DNA of 64,000 nt from Eutrigla gurnardus (GCA_963514095.1 OY741276.1:23391695-23455694), one strand, 5' to 3'. Shown: positions 23,743 to 37,800, counted from the first letter of the stretch. The notes: generated from the letters alone by a model not told the origin. Program-made: numbers and translations.

Positions 23743-24461
23743 TGGTCAAGTCATAAGTATTTTGATCTAAAAGGTGAATATTCTATGACAAATAGCCATT
23801 GCATAGGTACACATAGTGTGATGTAATTAGTAGTAGTAGTAGAAGTATTTTATGCAGAGTACACAATAATACCACATTGTGTCCCTGTTTTGGATCAAGC
23901 ATTGTTTCAACAGGTATCAGCAAAAAATAAAAGTGTCAAAACAACAATGCAAATAGATAATAATGATTAAATACTGAGACAAATGTATAAACTCAAACAT
24001 GGAGATCAGGGAAGAGTTGTTCTTCTTCATGTGTCAAATAATAAGAGTGGTAGAAGTAATTCAAAACATTTTACATTTGTCAGACAATTTTACTTTAAAT
24101 CAATATAACCACAACAAAACACCAAGAAGTACACAACAACCAAGTAACCAGTCAGCATCTTCATCATACATATATATATAAATATATTATTTATATATCC
24201 TTTTGCAGTACAGTATTGTGTCCTAGATTAGTGCCTGTTGATTTCTCGAGAAAGAAACGTCGCCTTGAACGCGCGCACACAGAAATAGTTCACTGCAGAC
24301 GCGCATGCGCAGAGCTAAAGCCAGCAGCTGAACCTTGTGTCAAAACACAGAGGGAAATCAGCAGCAGACAGCGCACGATCTCACCCCCATTTGAGCTCTA
24401 GCTCTGTTTTTTCGAAAAGTATTTGTCGACACAAAGTGATTTTCATTTACGTCCACGTACC
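23743..24461. promoter_or_regulatory. ube2g1 upstream region
   Basis: AT-rich to about 24200, with a TAGTAGTAG run near 23829. It then has CpG words (gaacgcgcgcac, gacgcgcatgcgcag) around 24265-24312 that probably mark the ube2g1 promoter and 5' UTR. The 'gcgcatgcgcag' word resembles an NRF1 site, which is common in housekeeping promoters; this is inference. Confidence 0.45.
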
Positions 24462-27400
24462 ATGACCGAACAATCAGCATTACTTCTTCGAAAACAACTG
24501 GCAGGTAATATGAATAAATCATTGTGAGCACATACAGCCGCTACAAAGGCTGCCTACCGAGCAGCTAACGTTAGCTCCTTTTTTGTAGCTACGCAAAGCT
24601 ATGTTTACGCCATAGGAGTAAGCTAAGCAAGCGACACAATGGTCTCCTTTATCACCGCAGTTCAGTGTGTGGCTGAGCTGATTTGATTACCTATTTTCTG
24701 TCGGAAATAAACACGCTTACGTAAGAATACATGGTTCAAATAACACCAACAGTGAATCACAACGCTAACCTTGCTAGCGGGCTAGCAAGTTCGACATTAG
24801 TTAGCTGGACGGAACAAAGGAATAATCAGTGCTGGGACTCATCTGCTCTGATGACTTAAGCTTTGCTAATGATGGCTGCATATGTTCCGAGCCTTTCGTA
24901 GACACATATTGCGACCACATCAGTAGCGACTCGAATAAAATGGCAAACTGGCCTCCTGGGTCTATAAGATAACATCTAATGTTTCTGGTGCACAAATCTG
25001 GCTCCGACTGCCGCCGGCTTTAACGCATCTCCGCCTCCAGTCCATCACTGATCACTTCTACTGTTGGCTCGAGACGAGTTATCAATATTACAACCGTTGG
25101 TGACAGATGCGTGTGTGTTTTTTCCATATTAATGGCAGATATGGACTTGGACACTGAGATTCCCCGTGATGTACAGTTGCAGCTAACTGACAGCCAAGTT
25201 CAGATTTTCTTTTCCACCGGTCTGATAAAAATGAGAAAATATAATTCTTAATTTTAATATGATGGCCAACAGGAAGAGGCAGTCACTACCAATCTTACTA
25301 AGTGAAAAAAAAAATCAAATAAGGTCATAAAATGCAGCATTCAAGATTAGAACATATTACGATGGTCAACATCCCAGAAAATGTAATCTCATCACGAAAT
25401 TGATATGGTTTTATTATTTTTCCAGTTGTGTGTAGCCAAATGAAAAAAAAAACACGTTTTCAAAATTCATGTACCATCGTGATGCACAACCTTAGATTCA
25501 GGTTTTCTTGTGTTTCTGAGTGACGACGTCCATCTGCCACTGCATCCAGTGATTAATTCTGACTGATTCACTGTGCTCTCTGTGTGTGTGAATCACTTAC
25601 TGTAGTGGTTGATTAAATTCAGTTCTTCAAGTTTATGATTCACTTCACAGTGCTAATTATTTTTGGCAACCACGATTTGATCCAGTGAACTTTAGCCAAA
25701 CTGTTTGTTTATTATATTAACAATGCTGTGAGACTATGACTTGTTCTCCTACAAAGTGGCACAAAGAAATAATATATATGGAATAAATGGAGAGATACTA
25801 GAAGTAACATTTCTATTACTTCAGTAAATATTCTGATATGATACAAATCACTGAAACTTGAAATCTCTGATATGGATGACGGAAAAGTCATAAGAGGAAG
25901 TCAATGAGACAATGTCAATGTCTGGAGGTCAAATCAGCACGATTGATGCTTTGCTTTTTGAAAGTAATGGTGTTAATTAAAGGGGCTAAAACAGCGCTTG
26001 CTACTTGTTCAGTGGGGTCAGCAGCTTTTTACCTACTTTGCATCATACATTTGTTGTGAATGCAAAGTTTCCTGCAACATTTCCTGCAGCTGCGTCACAG
26101 TAGAATTTGTATCAACAGCAGTAATTGAAAGGAAATAAAATTGCACCTCACCTTTTTAGATTTACCTGTACCTTCCATCACACACGCTTTATTAATGTCA
26201 GTGATTTCAACGCACGTTCATTATGCCCGCGCTGCATTTTCATTTTCCTCTGAAAGCCTTCACCGTGTGCCAACCCCCCCCCCCCCCCCCCCCCCCCCAA
26301 AAAAATGTATTGAGGCATTTGGAACAATGTCTATAAAACTTCATATATGAACAATTAAATTCAATCATAACGATCATCAACACAAATATTATATACAATC
26401 ATAAATACAATAAGTAAAGTAAGAACAGAAATTCTTTTTGCATATAGATACAAATAAAGTACAGTATCAAATTATTACCTATAACTAAATATAACATATT
26501 GCTTACAAAACACAAATAAAACTAAATTGCACAAATCCTATATCACACAAAGACAGAAATAGAACAACACTTCTATTGCACACAGTTGCATTACAGTCAT
26601 CTAAATCCAGGCCGTTCTTGACAGAGAGAGAGGGTCTGCCCTGAAGTTGTGGAAAAAATAAAAAGGCAGTGTAAGAGGATAGATTCCCCCGCTCCCCTTA
26701 TTTCAGGCTTCCAGTTGGGAGGCCAAAGGTCAACCTCCCCGTTCCCTGTCCCCTTCTCCATCTCCATCTCCTACTTCTGTGTGACCTGCCTGACTCACAA
26801 ACCAGAATTAAGGCACCCACTCTTACAAGGTTAACTGACCCTCGTCTTTTTCCGACTACTTTCTTGCTCACACATGTAAATCTTTGTCTTTTTTTTTGTG
26901 AAATTACTAAAGTTGTTTTATTTCTAGTTCATTGTATTAAAAATCCTTTATGCCTCTCTTTCCAGAGCTCAACAAGAACCCCGTGGAGGGCTTTTCAGCT
27001 GGTCTGATAGATGATGATGACATTTATAAATGGGAAGTTGTGATCATTGGTCCACAAGATACCCTTTTGTAAGTGAGAAAATATTTGGAAAATCATGTAA
27101 TTTGGTTGAGAAATACTTAATATACATTTCTACTTTAAATTCATTATTGTCTGTTCTTTGTATTGCAGTGAAGGAGGTTTTTTCAAAGCATACCTAACCT
27201 TTCCCTATGATTATCCGCTACGGCCTCCGAAGATGAAGTTCATCACTGAAATTTGGCACCCAAATGGTAAACAGGTTCAGCAGACTCTGTTATGTTTACT
27301 TGCTTTAAATCTTCATTGTCATCACTTTGTCTGGACAATACAATTCATTATTTATTTTTTTGCTACGCTACTGGAATATTTGAGTCATTTCTGTGATTTA

Positions 27401-27868
27401 AGCAGAAACATAATCCAGGCATTGAGTTCAGTTGTAATGAAGTATGTCATTGCATTGTGTCGCACCGCTGTTACATTTGAGCTCCCGTTCTCCACAGTGG
27501 CAAAGAACGGGGATGTTTGCATCTCCATTCTGCACGAGCCGGGAGAAGATAAGTTTGGTTATGAAAAGCCAGAGGAGCGCTGGCTTCCCATCCACACTGT
27601 AGAGACAATCATGATTAGTGTTATCTCCATGCTGGCAGACCCCAACAGTGACTCACCAGCTAATGTGGACGCGGCGGTGAGTTACACTCCCTCACCCACC
27701 CCACCAATACTAGAAAGGCTCCTATCGTTCTTGTTATCATGGCACCTCAAGTAAGCCCAGCATGTGTCGTTGCTCCCACAGAAAGAGTGGAGGGAGGACC
27801 CCAACGGTGAATTCAAGAGGAAGGTGGCTCGCTGTGTAAGAAAAAGTCAAGAGATGGCTTTTGATTAG
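24462..27868 (+). CDS. ube2g1: Ubiquitin-conjugating enzyme E2 G1
   Basis: Class I E2 enzyme that accepts ubiquitin from E1 as a thioester and supports Lys48-linked chain formation. Five exons: 24462-24504, 26966-27068, 27169-27266, 27498-27676, 27782-27868 (510 nt, 169 aa; the human protein is 170 aa). Start MTEQSALLLRKQLA. The UBC fold shows the HPN motif and catalytic Cys in NGDVCISILHEPGEDK, followed by the acidic-loop insertion typical of the G1/R1/Cdc34-like E2s. It ends VRKSQEMAFD. Compared with the human HPNVDKNGD, this copy has HPNVAKNGD. It is divergent from anapc7, with the L2 element between. An intron appears to lie in the 3' UTR (27890-27980). In human the gene is on chromosome 17, so its place in this block is lineage-specific. 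Whether this is the a or b teleost copy cannot be told. Confidence 0.95.
26274..26298. repeat. Poly-C tract (25 C)
   Basis: An uninterrupted run of about 25 C followed by A7 in ube2g1 intron 1. The opposite strand is a G25 run able to form quadruplex structures. Confidence 0.95.
26705..26841. repeat. Dispersed SINE-like element, copy 2
   Basis: Second copy of the unit at 9984-10136, same orientation, in ube2g1 intron 1. Both end in 'caaggttaactgaccc' and both have 'aggtcaacctcccc' near the left end. Confidence 0.7.
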
Positions 27869-29790
27869 GAATCAAGTGTAAATTCCAGGGTAAGTATATT
27901 GAGTAATTTCAGCAATGGTGATGTATGAAACCTTGTTTCTTTGGAAGTAAAAGTAATTCTGATCTTTTTTTCCCCTTCAGTTAAAGGAAATGCCTTCAGA
28001 GGGAAAATGTCACCGAAAGGCTTTTGCACCCCTTGTTTTGCCAGTCAAAGGAGTTGGTTGGCTTCAACCACGTTTCTGTGAACGGTTGTCGTTATCCACA
28101 AGATGAGCCAATTTGAGAAACCCTACCAGCGAAATTTACCTGTTTCCTACCTGGAATTGTATATTTAATTTTATTTATTTTGAAAAATTAATGATGTAAG
28201 ATATGTCACTACTGTAAATTAACTTGCTTTTTTATCTGCTGCTGAACAGTTTCTACTTTATACCAGGTTTCTTATGCAATTTAGTGATCAAGATTGTGTC
28301 AAACAACCAACCCGTTACCATTAGGTCATCACTTGTCCTCCCTACTGAGAACTTGTCACCAGGTTACTGTCGGCCCAACATACCTTTGTCAGTAGACGTG
28401 CTTATTTTCAACACTGTCATTGAATCACTGTTGCCTTTTGTTGGCTTCACGTCCTCACCGTCTGCTTGTTGTTTAGAGGGACAGGCTGAGAACTTCTAGA
28501 AGGTTTTTCATACCATTGTTTTCTGAGAAACGGCCTCCTGCTGGCATTTTCTCCTCGTGCTCGCGTGTCTAAGAGATATAAAACCATGACTCTCAAACCT
28601 GCATGATCCCCTCAAACAGCTCCGTTATGTATTGTTGCTAGCTGTCGATGTAAATGGAATGGCTTACTCAGTGATTTGAGAGTTATTGTTTTATAACAGA
28701 TTGACTAGCACAAGCAGAGCAAATGGTAACAGAAGACTCGTGCCAACTTCTCAGGATCAACCTTTTATTAGGGTCTCAATTAGCAGCACCGCAAACCTCC
28801 AATCTTCCCAAGCCTTTCCTTGAACACGCGGCCCTCATGGTCAACGGAGATATCTATTCATTCATGAACGTCTTTTCACAACGTCATTGTGACTCATGGA
28901 TAACCAAATACAGTCCACGTGTGTGCTGGTTAACCAGTTACCTTCTTAATCTATTAACATGGGGAATGTAGGGGCTCCACAGTAGAATTAGGCTAGTCAT
29001 TCGTTCTTTGTTGTGGCACATTTGGCTGCCGATCAGTGTGAGGACTCTGGATAGATTGTTGAGTAACGCTCTTTAATTCTATCATTGCTTGAGTTCTTAT
29101 TGGTTCAACTTAGATAATATTTATCACCTTTTCATTTAATCCCTGAATCCGGTTTGTAATTCTTGATAGACTTGAAGTTAACTCACCACTTAGTAAACTT
29201 ATGAAAAGGTGTTCTTATGAGAAATGGACACAATGCTCCCGTCTAGGTTTTTATTTTGAAGAAGCTACACAGTCGTGTTTGGGTGGAGTCTGGAAACCAT
29301 TGGCTTGATTTGTTCACGTTCATCGATGGCGTCGCTGGCCATGAAGCCACGACGACATCCGTTCTGTATTATGTCGTTCAGGATCGTGGTCTGTGACGGG
29401 CATCGTAAAAATTAGCTAACCATCTTTTTGGCGCATGCAATCAGGTTGGAAGGAGTTGGGTATGTTACCATTTGTTAGTACATTCTGGGTGAATGTGATG
29501 TGTACAGTTAGTAGATTTCTGTAGATTTCTTTATGATCACATAACTGCTGTTGACATTACCTTTTTAAGTCAGAATTTTCTAACCTACCATGACCTCCTC
29601 TGACCGGTGTTCACTGTATTTGCACAGATTCGGTGCGTTTGAAATGTCATTAAGCAATACGCTCTGAAAATGGTGTGTCCAGGTAATCCACCCTAACGCC
29701 ATGATTTCTTTGTTTGTTTTTCATTTTGTGTCAATGCAATGTATATTGGACATGATGCTCAATAAAGTGTGTAAACAGATTGGCCTGAAG
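27869..29790 (+). other. ube2g1: ube2g1 3' UTR with a probable intron
   Basis: After the TAG at 27866-27868, an excellent donor (ccagg|gtaagtat, 27890) and acceptor (ttccccttcag, 27980) enclose a 91-base intron only 21 bases past the stop. A long AT-rich 3' UTR then runs to AATAAA at 29761-29766. Confidence 0.6.
29761..29766 (+). promoter_or_regulatory. Poly(A) signal for ube2g1
   Basis: AATAAA followed by the GT-rich 'gtgtgtaaac' stretch, a typical cleavage context. Confidence 0.65.
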
Positions 29791-31755
29791 TTTTGTTTGA
29801 GATTTTAGATGAAAACACACTTGGGGTTCAAGTACATGAGACCTCTGCTCTGTAACTGGAAGCCTGGGAGCAGAGTCGGGTTTCAGGCTTGGCTGGATGC
29901 TACGCACCGAGCTGGGGAAGATGCCAGCGACTTCTCTGACAAAGCAACAGCAAATATTGGGATTGTGAGTAACGATGAGAAGGCAGGTGAAGTTTGTTGA
30001 GCAGCTGAAAATAGAATACGGGTTAAAAGCTGGAAAAAATGATTTTTTTTGCTTTTTTTGCTTTTAAATTGTCAAATAATTTTTTCTCTAAGTCTGCAGA
30101 GAAGATGCAAGGAAAAGTGCATTCAATGCAAAATGAGAATTACAAGATCTCATACAATTACAAGAAGATCAAAAGTAAAACTAACTGTTTACAGAATTCT
30201 ATATTATATTCTATATTGCCCATATTATATTACTGGATTATATATATAATTTTTATGTAAGGATTTCACCATCGTAGCTGATCAAGGTGGAGATAATTCA
30301 AATTGTTTATTTAATGTGTGGAAGTTAATTACACCTGGTCATTTTGTGTGTATAATATTTTGAAATGTAGAGGAGTAGAAGTATGAAGTATAAACTCCCA
30401 AAAGTGTGTATAAGAACTTTTTAAAGTAAGTAAATATGCTATGTTGTGTAATTGTCCTTTTTTACGTTGTGATTTAAAATCACAGAAACATAGCGCTCAT
30501 GAATAACTTCCAGTAAGGAGTGTTCTGCTTTAAATGTGCCGTCTGTAATAAGGCCTTGCTTTGCTGCATGGTGCCTTCGGCAGGCTTTGACTGTCTCAGT
30601 CAGCAAGTCAATCTATGATGTCTGCCTTCTTCCAGGTGACCACATAACGCCCAACGTCCCTCATGTGTAACACCAGTACTGGCATGCTGCTGTAGCTATA
30701 ATCACATCAGTGTTGTGTCTCAGCATGCAGCCCTCACAGCCGGACTGACACCACCTTTGCAGTGTAGCATGTTTACAGCACAGAGCCCATGAGGCTGCAG
30801 ATGAAGCAGCGCTACCTCAAAGCGCTCTCAACCGTAAAGTGTGACCACCACCATCCACCTCGTGTTGTGTTGTGTATCTCGTAGGTCAGAATCCCACCTG
30901 GGGAAGGAGGCATGGGACTCATCACCTTAGAGAGGATGTGACAAGGGCGAAGCCTCAAGGACAGAGGAATATAATTCTGATGTCATACTTCCAAAAATAC
31001 TCAACAGTCTTAGTTTTACACACTGCATTAAGAGCTTCACTGTCTACATATCGCTCTGTTAATTGGATGTCTAGTTGTTGTTGTTTTATTTTAGAAAGTG
31101 TATTTGCATTCTCAATCATGCTATTATCTAAAACCCAATATTAATATGTTGTATTGGATATTCAGTTATCCCTATCGAGTTTTAGTGACACTTAATATAT
31201 CCTTTCCAATTATCTATCTTTATCAAATATGAAATAACTTGCAGAACTAGAATATTTTCATTTGAGAATGCATTTTATATTATTTAGATGATAGATACTT
31301 TATTCACCTGCTTGGGGAAATCCAAGTATTCTGTAGCTCATACATCCAAGTTAAATGTAATGCATGTATAAATAAATCGACAAATAAATAAATTGATAAA
31401 TGAATAATGTTAGTTTGAAGCTAATATCAATATGATTATTGATTTGTATTCATGTGTAAAGTAACATAATTATTATTATTGTTATAACTATTTCAATAAC
31501 TTGTAATTTTGTGGCGTTTTGTAAATGTTGTAGTTTTTAACTGGACTTCCCCTCTAAAATAAACCAATAAACACACCTTAAAGTAACTTTATGCTTGTGA
31601 AGACTATATGTATTTTATTTAGCTAGGTTAATGAGCATGTAGCTAGTAATCATAACTCTTCATGGAGCGTCTTCTGCGCGTGCGTGTCCTGCGTGTCTCG
31701 CGACGACAGCTGCTCCTGACTGAGCAGAGCTAGCTAGATAGCTAGATAACGCGAT
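29791..31755. other. Intergenic ube2g1-rad9b
   Basis: AT-rich sequence with no convincing coding exon. The last 110 bases (31660-31755) are GC-richer with several CpG (gcgcgtgcgtgtcctgcgtg, ctcgcgacgac) and probably hold the rad9b promoter and 5' UTR. Confidence 0.5.
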
Positions 31756-34700
31756 ATGGACTGTGTTCTTGAAGGAAGTGGAGTAAAAGGTAGTAGAAAC
31801 CAACACTTTCGACCTGTCAAATGTTTTTGTAAATACTTTTAAAACAACTGAAACGTGTATAGAAGTTGAAGCAGCTCACGTGAAGCTGGTGAAATGCCAT
31901 GCTAGCTAAAGGCTAATGGCTAAACTTAACAACTACGTTATTTCCCTGAGTGAGGCCGTTGACCCACTTTAATGGAAAGAAAAGACCATGTTTATGTGTA
32001 GCATTAGTATTTATTAGTTTTCAAATATTTTTTATTAGAGCACATTGTAACATTGTTATATTATCCACATCATACACACGAGTATAATGTATATCCATAT
32101 AGAAATGTGTGCAGTAGGACATACTGTCCTCTTTTTGTTTTTAGAACACATAACAATGGTAAATGAAGAACAGATACACATGTATTACAGAGTACAGAAA
32201 AATAAACAAACAAAAACAAAACCTAAATAAATCCCTCCCTCCCACCCTACCCAGCCTTACCCTTCCGTCTAAATACTACTTTATTATAGTTAGGGGGAAA
32301 CATTCATTTCCACTACCAGGTGTGAGATAGTGAATGAGAGGTGACCAATTTTTTCAGTTTTCAAGTGTGAGAAGTAGCTTCTTTGCGATGATGAGACTAT
32401 AGGAGAGGAAACATTGTTGGTAGTTATTTAACCTTTTAGTATCGTCTGAAATTCCCCAAATAATAATATGTGGATGAGGCTCCAACTGTATGTTAAGAAT
32501 TTTAGAGACTAAATTGAAGATGTTAAACCAAAAGATCTTAACCTTGGGACACAGGACGTGTCTTCTGCAACAAGGCATCTGTCACAAATAGGGGACATCT
32601 CAGGGTATATTCTATGTAACCTCTCGTTAGAATAGTGAAGACGATGTAGAATCTTTAAGTGAATGAGGCAGTGCCTAGCATTATTAGAACAACGATGAGT
32701 ATGTTCCAAACTCTTTTCCCATAGGGGGTCCGGGATCTCAGTGCCCATTTCTTCCTCCCATTTTGTTTGTATTAAAATGGAGTTCACTGGATTGATAGAC
32801 TGCAAAGTGTCATATATATAAGATATCGATTTTTCTGAGCAAGACATGGGCCGGAGGCATCTATCAAGAGAAGAGCCCGAAAAAGTCTCAAAGTTATGCA
32901 AATATTTTCTTACATAGTCTCTAATCTGCAAGTATCTAAAGAAACTACTACCCGGTATATTACATTTACTCTGTAGTTGTGCAAAGGATGCAAAAATGCC
33001 TCTAATGTATAGCATTAGTATGTATGCCGCTAACCTTGAACTCTGTTGGGACTTGATTGTGTTATAGCTTTTGGAAAGGCCATTCACGCCCTGGCACGGA
33101 TTGGAGATGAACTGTGGTTGGATCCGATGGGCAGAGGGGTGAGTTGTCTAAAAGTCTAGTTGGATGATCACATATTCTTGACCTTAGCCAGTAAGTATGA
33201 CTCTCTAACAGGACTATTACAGTATGGAGCAGCAAATTCACGTCATCTCTCTCCGTTTTCAAGCTGGCACTGAGGACAGTGAACTCTGCTCATTCTGCAT
33301 ACGGCTGCTTCCTCTTCTCTCCGCTGTTCTTTCAGCACTACAGCCTGCGATCAGGATCAGAGCAGGGCGCTCACACACTTAAATGCAAACTGGTCATGAA
33401 GGTATGTCGACATCTCTACACGGGACCTTTTTCTTCAGGAGACAGCAGTAGAAGTCTTAACATGACATAATCACGTTCTCCCTCTACGACTATGATGAAT
33501 ATGGTCAAACAGTGATGACAGTTTTGTCTTAAACCTGTCTATTTCTTTTAAAAGTCTGTTCTGCCCCTTTTCCGGTGTTTGACCTCGATTGAGCGCAATG
33601 TGGAAAGATGTCAGATATCAGTCAGCACTCCCAATGACCGAGTGATGATCCAGTTTTTCTGCAGGCATGGTAGTAAATATTGCATTTTGTGTTAAATGCT
33701 AGCAGCAGGTGATGGAAAGATTCAGAATTTCATTTAAAGACATTTTGCTTCACATTAAATAACATTTTCTTAACTTGGTTAGTTTTCTTTTTCCATATTC
33801 AAATTAGACCTCAATCAACGCTGTGCTGCAGACACTGCATTGCATGTTATCAGCACCTGGTGGCAGTGTGCTCCAAATATCCTGTTTCTGCTTTTGTGAC
33901 AGGCATCACCAAGACCCACAACTTGTGTTTCCATGAAAGTGAGGCTCTGCAGGCAGTGTTTGCCTCACACCTCTGTCCCAATGTACTGAAAGCTCCTGCC
34001 AGGTTAGCAGCTCATTATTCTGTTCAAGGTAGAACCTCTGCTTTTTATAACATACAACAAATAAAACTTCAGGAGTGTTATCTTACACAAACAAAATCTT
34101 AAATTAAACACTTCTTCTGTGTTTAATGTAAAATGAATTGCAGCTGGCAGCTGGATTCAGCATTTCAGTCTACTTAATGGAAAGACAATGGGTGTTCACA
34201 GTATTGTTTACTCCCAGCCGTCTGTGGGCGAACGCACAGCTACAGTTTAGTGCAATTTATCTTAATTCCTCAGATTGACAGGTAGTAGTTGACACAAGGC
34301 TCTGTGCTCCTCAATGCTTTGGTTGATTATGTATGGGTTTGATTTGCTCTCTCTGCAGGCTTCTTGGCGATATGGTGATGCATTTCCCAGTGTCCCAGGA
34401 GGAAATCACTCTCTCCATGACCCCTCTTAGAGTCAGTCTGAGAAATTACCACGAGGGTGGAAATGGTGAGTTAACGTTACACTGTGATTTGGCCCAGGCA
34501 CACAACACAGTCGGTTATCACAAGTGTTTGGAAGTTGCTATGTTGCATGAGCTTAGAGATTGACATTTAACAACCTGGTCTGATAATGGCAAAGCTGCAA
34601 ACTGAATTTTTGACCAAACACAAAGTGTTGACTTGAATGCACGTCTGTCACAGATCACATGATGATTATGTACACCGAGATGTCCTTACACCCAGACGAG

Positions 34701-34821
34701 TTTGACTACTTTCAGATCGGAACGGAATCAGACATTACCTTCTGTCTGAAGGAGTTGAGGGTAACAGGGTTATTTTTGGAGGCTTCTTTTTTCTGTCACA
34801 TGAGAATATCATGTGTATCCT

Positions 34822-34869
<48 letters not shown>

Positions 34870-37800
34870 GTTCCAGGAGTATTCCATGTCCATATTTCTG
34901 GTCCTGTAATCTGGATACATAAGTGTCCTAAGAAACCTCTTTAACTGGCTCTCTCTATCATCCCCCCCCCCCCCCCCCCCCCCCAGTGCTGTACTCATCT
35001 CATCTCATGCAAAAACATAGTGTGACCTAAGTGACTCATATTATAAAACTACATAGAAGAAGTAATTGAAGTTATGGGTTGTAGAAATCATAGACATTGC
35101 TTGGTTTATTATGAAATGTGTAATTTTTAAGCCAAGTAGGAATGCGGTTGTATTTTAAGGACTGGCTCCACTTATGTCCATGTAACTCTTTATATTTTGA
35201 GCAAAACATTGGAAAATAGTAACTAAAATGTAATTTCCACAATAGCATGCTCAGTAATTCAAAGTTATTTGCGGTGTCTGAAGGAATACACTCAAATTGA
35301 AACTGTATTGGCTTAAAAACCAAGCAAAAGGACTTGATTGACCATTTAGAAATGGGGATGAACAGTCCTTGTATTCGTCCACTTAATAAGACTTGACCTG
35401 CATTAACACCCATAACTCTTGTCCCCATGCCTTGGAATGTGTCTCGGTTGTCCTGCTGTGATGCTCCTCGTTAGTCAGCCTAGTCTTCTCCTTCCTGTCG
35501 GTTTTGGAAAATCGGGTTTGGATGGATTAGAAGCCAGGCTTTAAGTTTCAGTCGACCTCAATTTCCTCAAGCATTGATGTTTTTTTCTGATTACTGTAAA
35601 CATGACACTACTCTCAGAATGATCAGCTTTTATAAAACTATATCTCAGTTATTGACAGTGGATTGCTGCTCTTCTGTTTTGTTTTTTTTCTCACCAGGGA
35701 TTACTGTCCTTCGCAGAGTCACACTGCCTTCCAGTGTCGGTCCACTTCGGTGCTGCAGGAAAGTAAGTCTTTTTGCCGACATGATCAGCTGGAGTGGCGT
35801 CCGTATCTCAGGTTGCAAGGACCAAACCGAGTGTAATTTACACCAGATAAGCTCACGATTCAGTGAACTATTTCGGCAGTGGCTGGGCAGTCTGAATATT
35901 TTGAAGTTTATGTTTTTTTCTGGCTTGTAAAGATACTGGTGATAATATGTCGTTGGGTTTCTGTCACTGTTACCTTTTGTGCAGGCCTGTGTGCTTCTCC
36001 GTGGAGGACATGGTCCTGGAGGCTACTGTGGTGCTGGCGACTCTGATGGACTCTGAAAGCAGGGGCCCCTCTCAGCCTACAGAGACCCTGGCCCCTACTA
36101 CCCTCAGGTAACAAACACTGTGCTGTCCGTCCTGTCTGCAATAACTGGGATCTCATCACACATGATGAGATTATTATGACCCCTCCTGACCCAACTGAGG
36201 TATTTGTTTCTCATATCTACTGCAACGGTGGATTTGAGAGTATGATTGAATCTTCCCACAGGACTCTACCTGAGCTTCTCTCCTGGCACTCAGTCAAGGC
36301 AGTCTGCCCTCGTGGACTGTTTTTAGTTTCATAAGAGCATAGTGTTACAGCAGACAGCCTTGTGTCTGTAACAGAGATAAATAGGGCAAGTGGGGTTAGG
36401 TTAGATGCCTGTCAGTGTGACAGTCTTTAATCCTCTCATGTCTGCTATGCTAGCCGGCTTGGCTGTTCTGCCAGTGTCACTGTCCTGCTCTGCTAACTCT
36501 CTGCTGCACTGTGCTTTTGGCTTTTGGATCCTGTCTGACAGTCAAACATCTGGGTCATTTGTCTTGGTTTGCATGTGTTAACTGCTGGGAGTCTGTAGAG
36601 ACGTCTCTGCCCTAATGAGAAGGCAGTGCTCCTGCCCCAACTCCACAGGAATTCAACTACAACCTTCACTCCTTAACCGCTATCTTCTGTTTTGCTATGA
36701 ATCATTCAGGCTACATTTTTTTCTTCATATTCATGGAATTCTCATAACAAAACGTGCTTATCTGCCACCTCAGGCACTTTGAAGGACAACTTAAGAGGTT
36801 GAATTTGAAACCAGCATCTTTTCTTCCTCTTTATACTTCTGCTCTGGTTGCTTCACCAAGGTTGATGACGTACTGTGGTTACATGCACAGGGATGTTGAG
36901 TCTGTAAAGAACAACTCTTAAAGTAGATAATTAATGTCAGGTTTACTATCCTCATTATTCTGTGCTTGTGTCTGAATATGACTTACGTATTTTTCAGTTG
37001 TAGTGTGTGACATATCCTCTCCTTTCATTAACACCGTCTCCACACCCTCCATTAGACATGGCAGTATATCCAACACCTCTCACTGATAATCCACATGCTC
37101 GGGAGTCAGATTGCACTGAGACATACTGAGACTTCACTGTGTTGTCTGCACAGGGACAGAATGGTTGCTTTGCTGCTGTCGAGCATTGCACTGTAAACCA
37201 CAGTAACACCAGCGTCACCACTCATTTTGCCAGCACTGGAAATGATTATTAGGTCTGGAGGAAAAAAGCTTGCCACAGAGATGTGTGTGTATGTTTTACC
37301 AGGTGTCCAGGGCTGTCTGCTGTTGTGCCTGGATGTGAGCCAGACTGCAGTCAGGCTCAGGTCGATCCTGCTGTGATGGAGGTGATCCCATCCAGCCAGG
37401 GCAGCCCTATAATCAACCCACCTGCTCTGATGCTCCTGCCTCAGATTGACCCCCCTAATGGGCTTGGTGTAGCTGATGAGACCTGTGCCACCATGTCTCA
37501 GACTTCCTCCACGGTAACACACGTCTCCTGTTGGTTTAGATGTTTTACTGGATACTGGCCACTGCTTGTTCTCGGAGGCTGGCAGGCTTTACAGTCCTGA
37601 CGGGATGGGTTTCACTGTGTGTGCCAAAGTGTTTTACTTCAACCTCTACTGGATGTTTGCCCAGAGAGCCATATTGCCTCACCGCAGGAGGCGTGACTGA
37701 AGGAGACAAGCAAGGTGACAGTGGAGGTGACGATGAGAAGTCTCTGTCACTATGATCAATCTAACCAGTTTGTTGGAATCACTATCAAACCCAACCCTCC

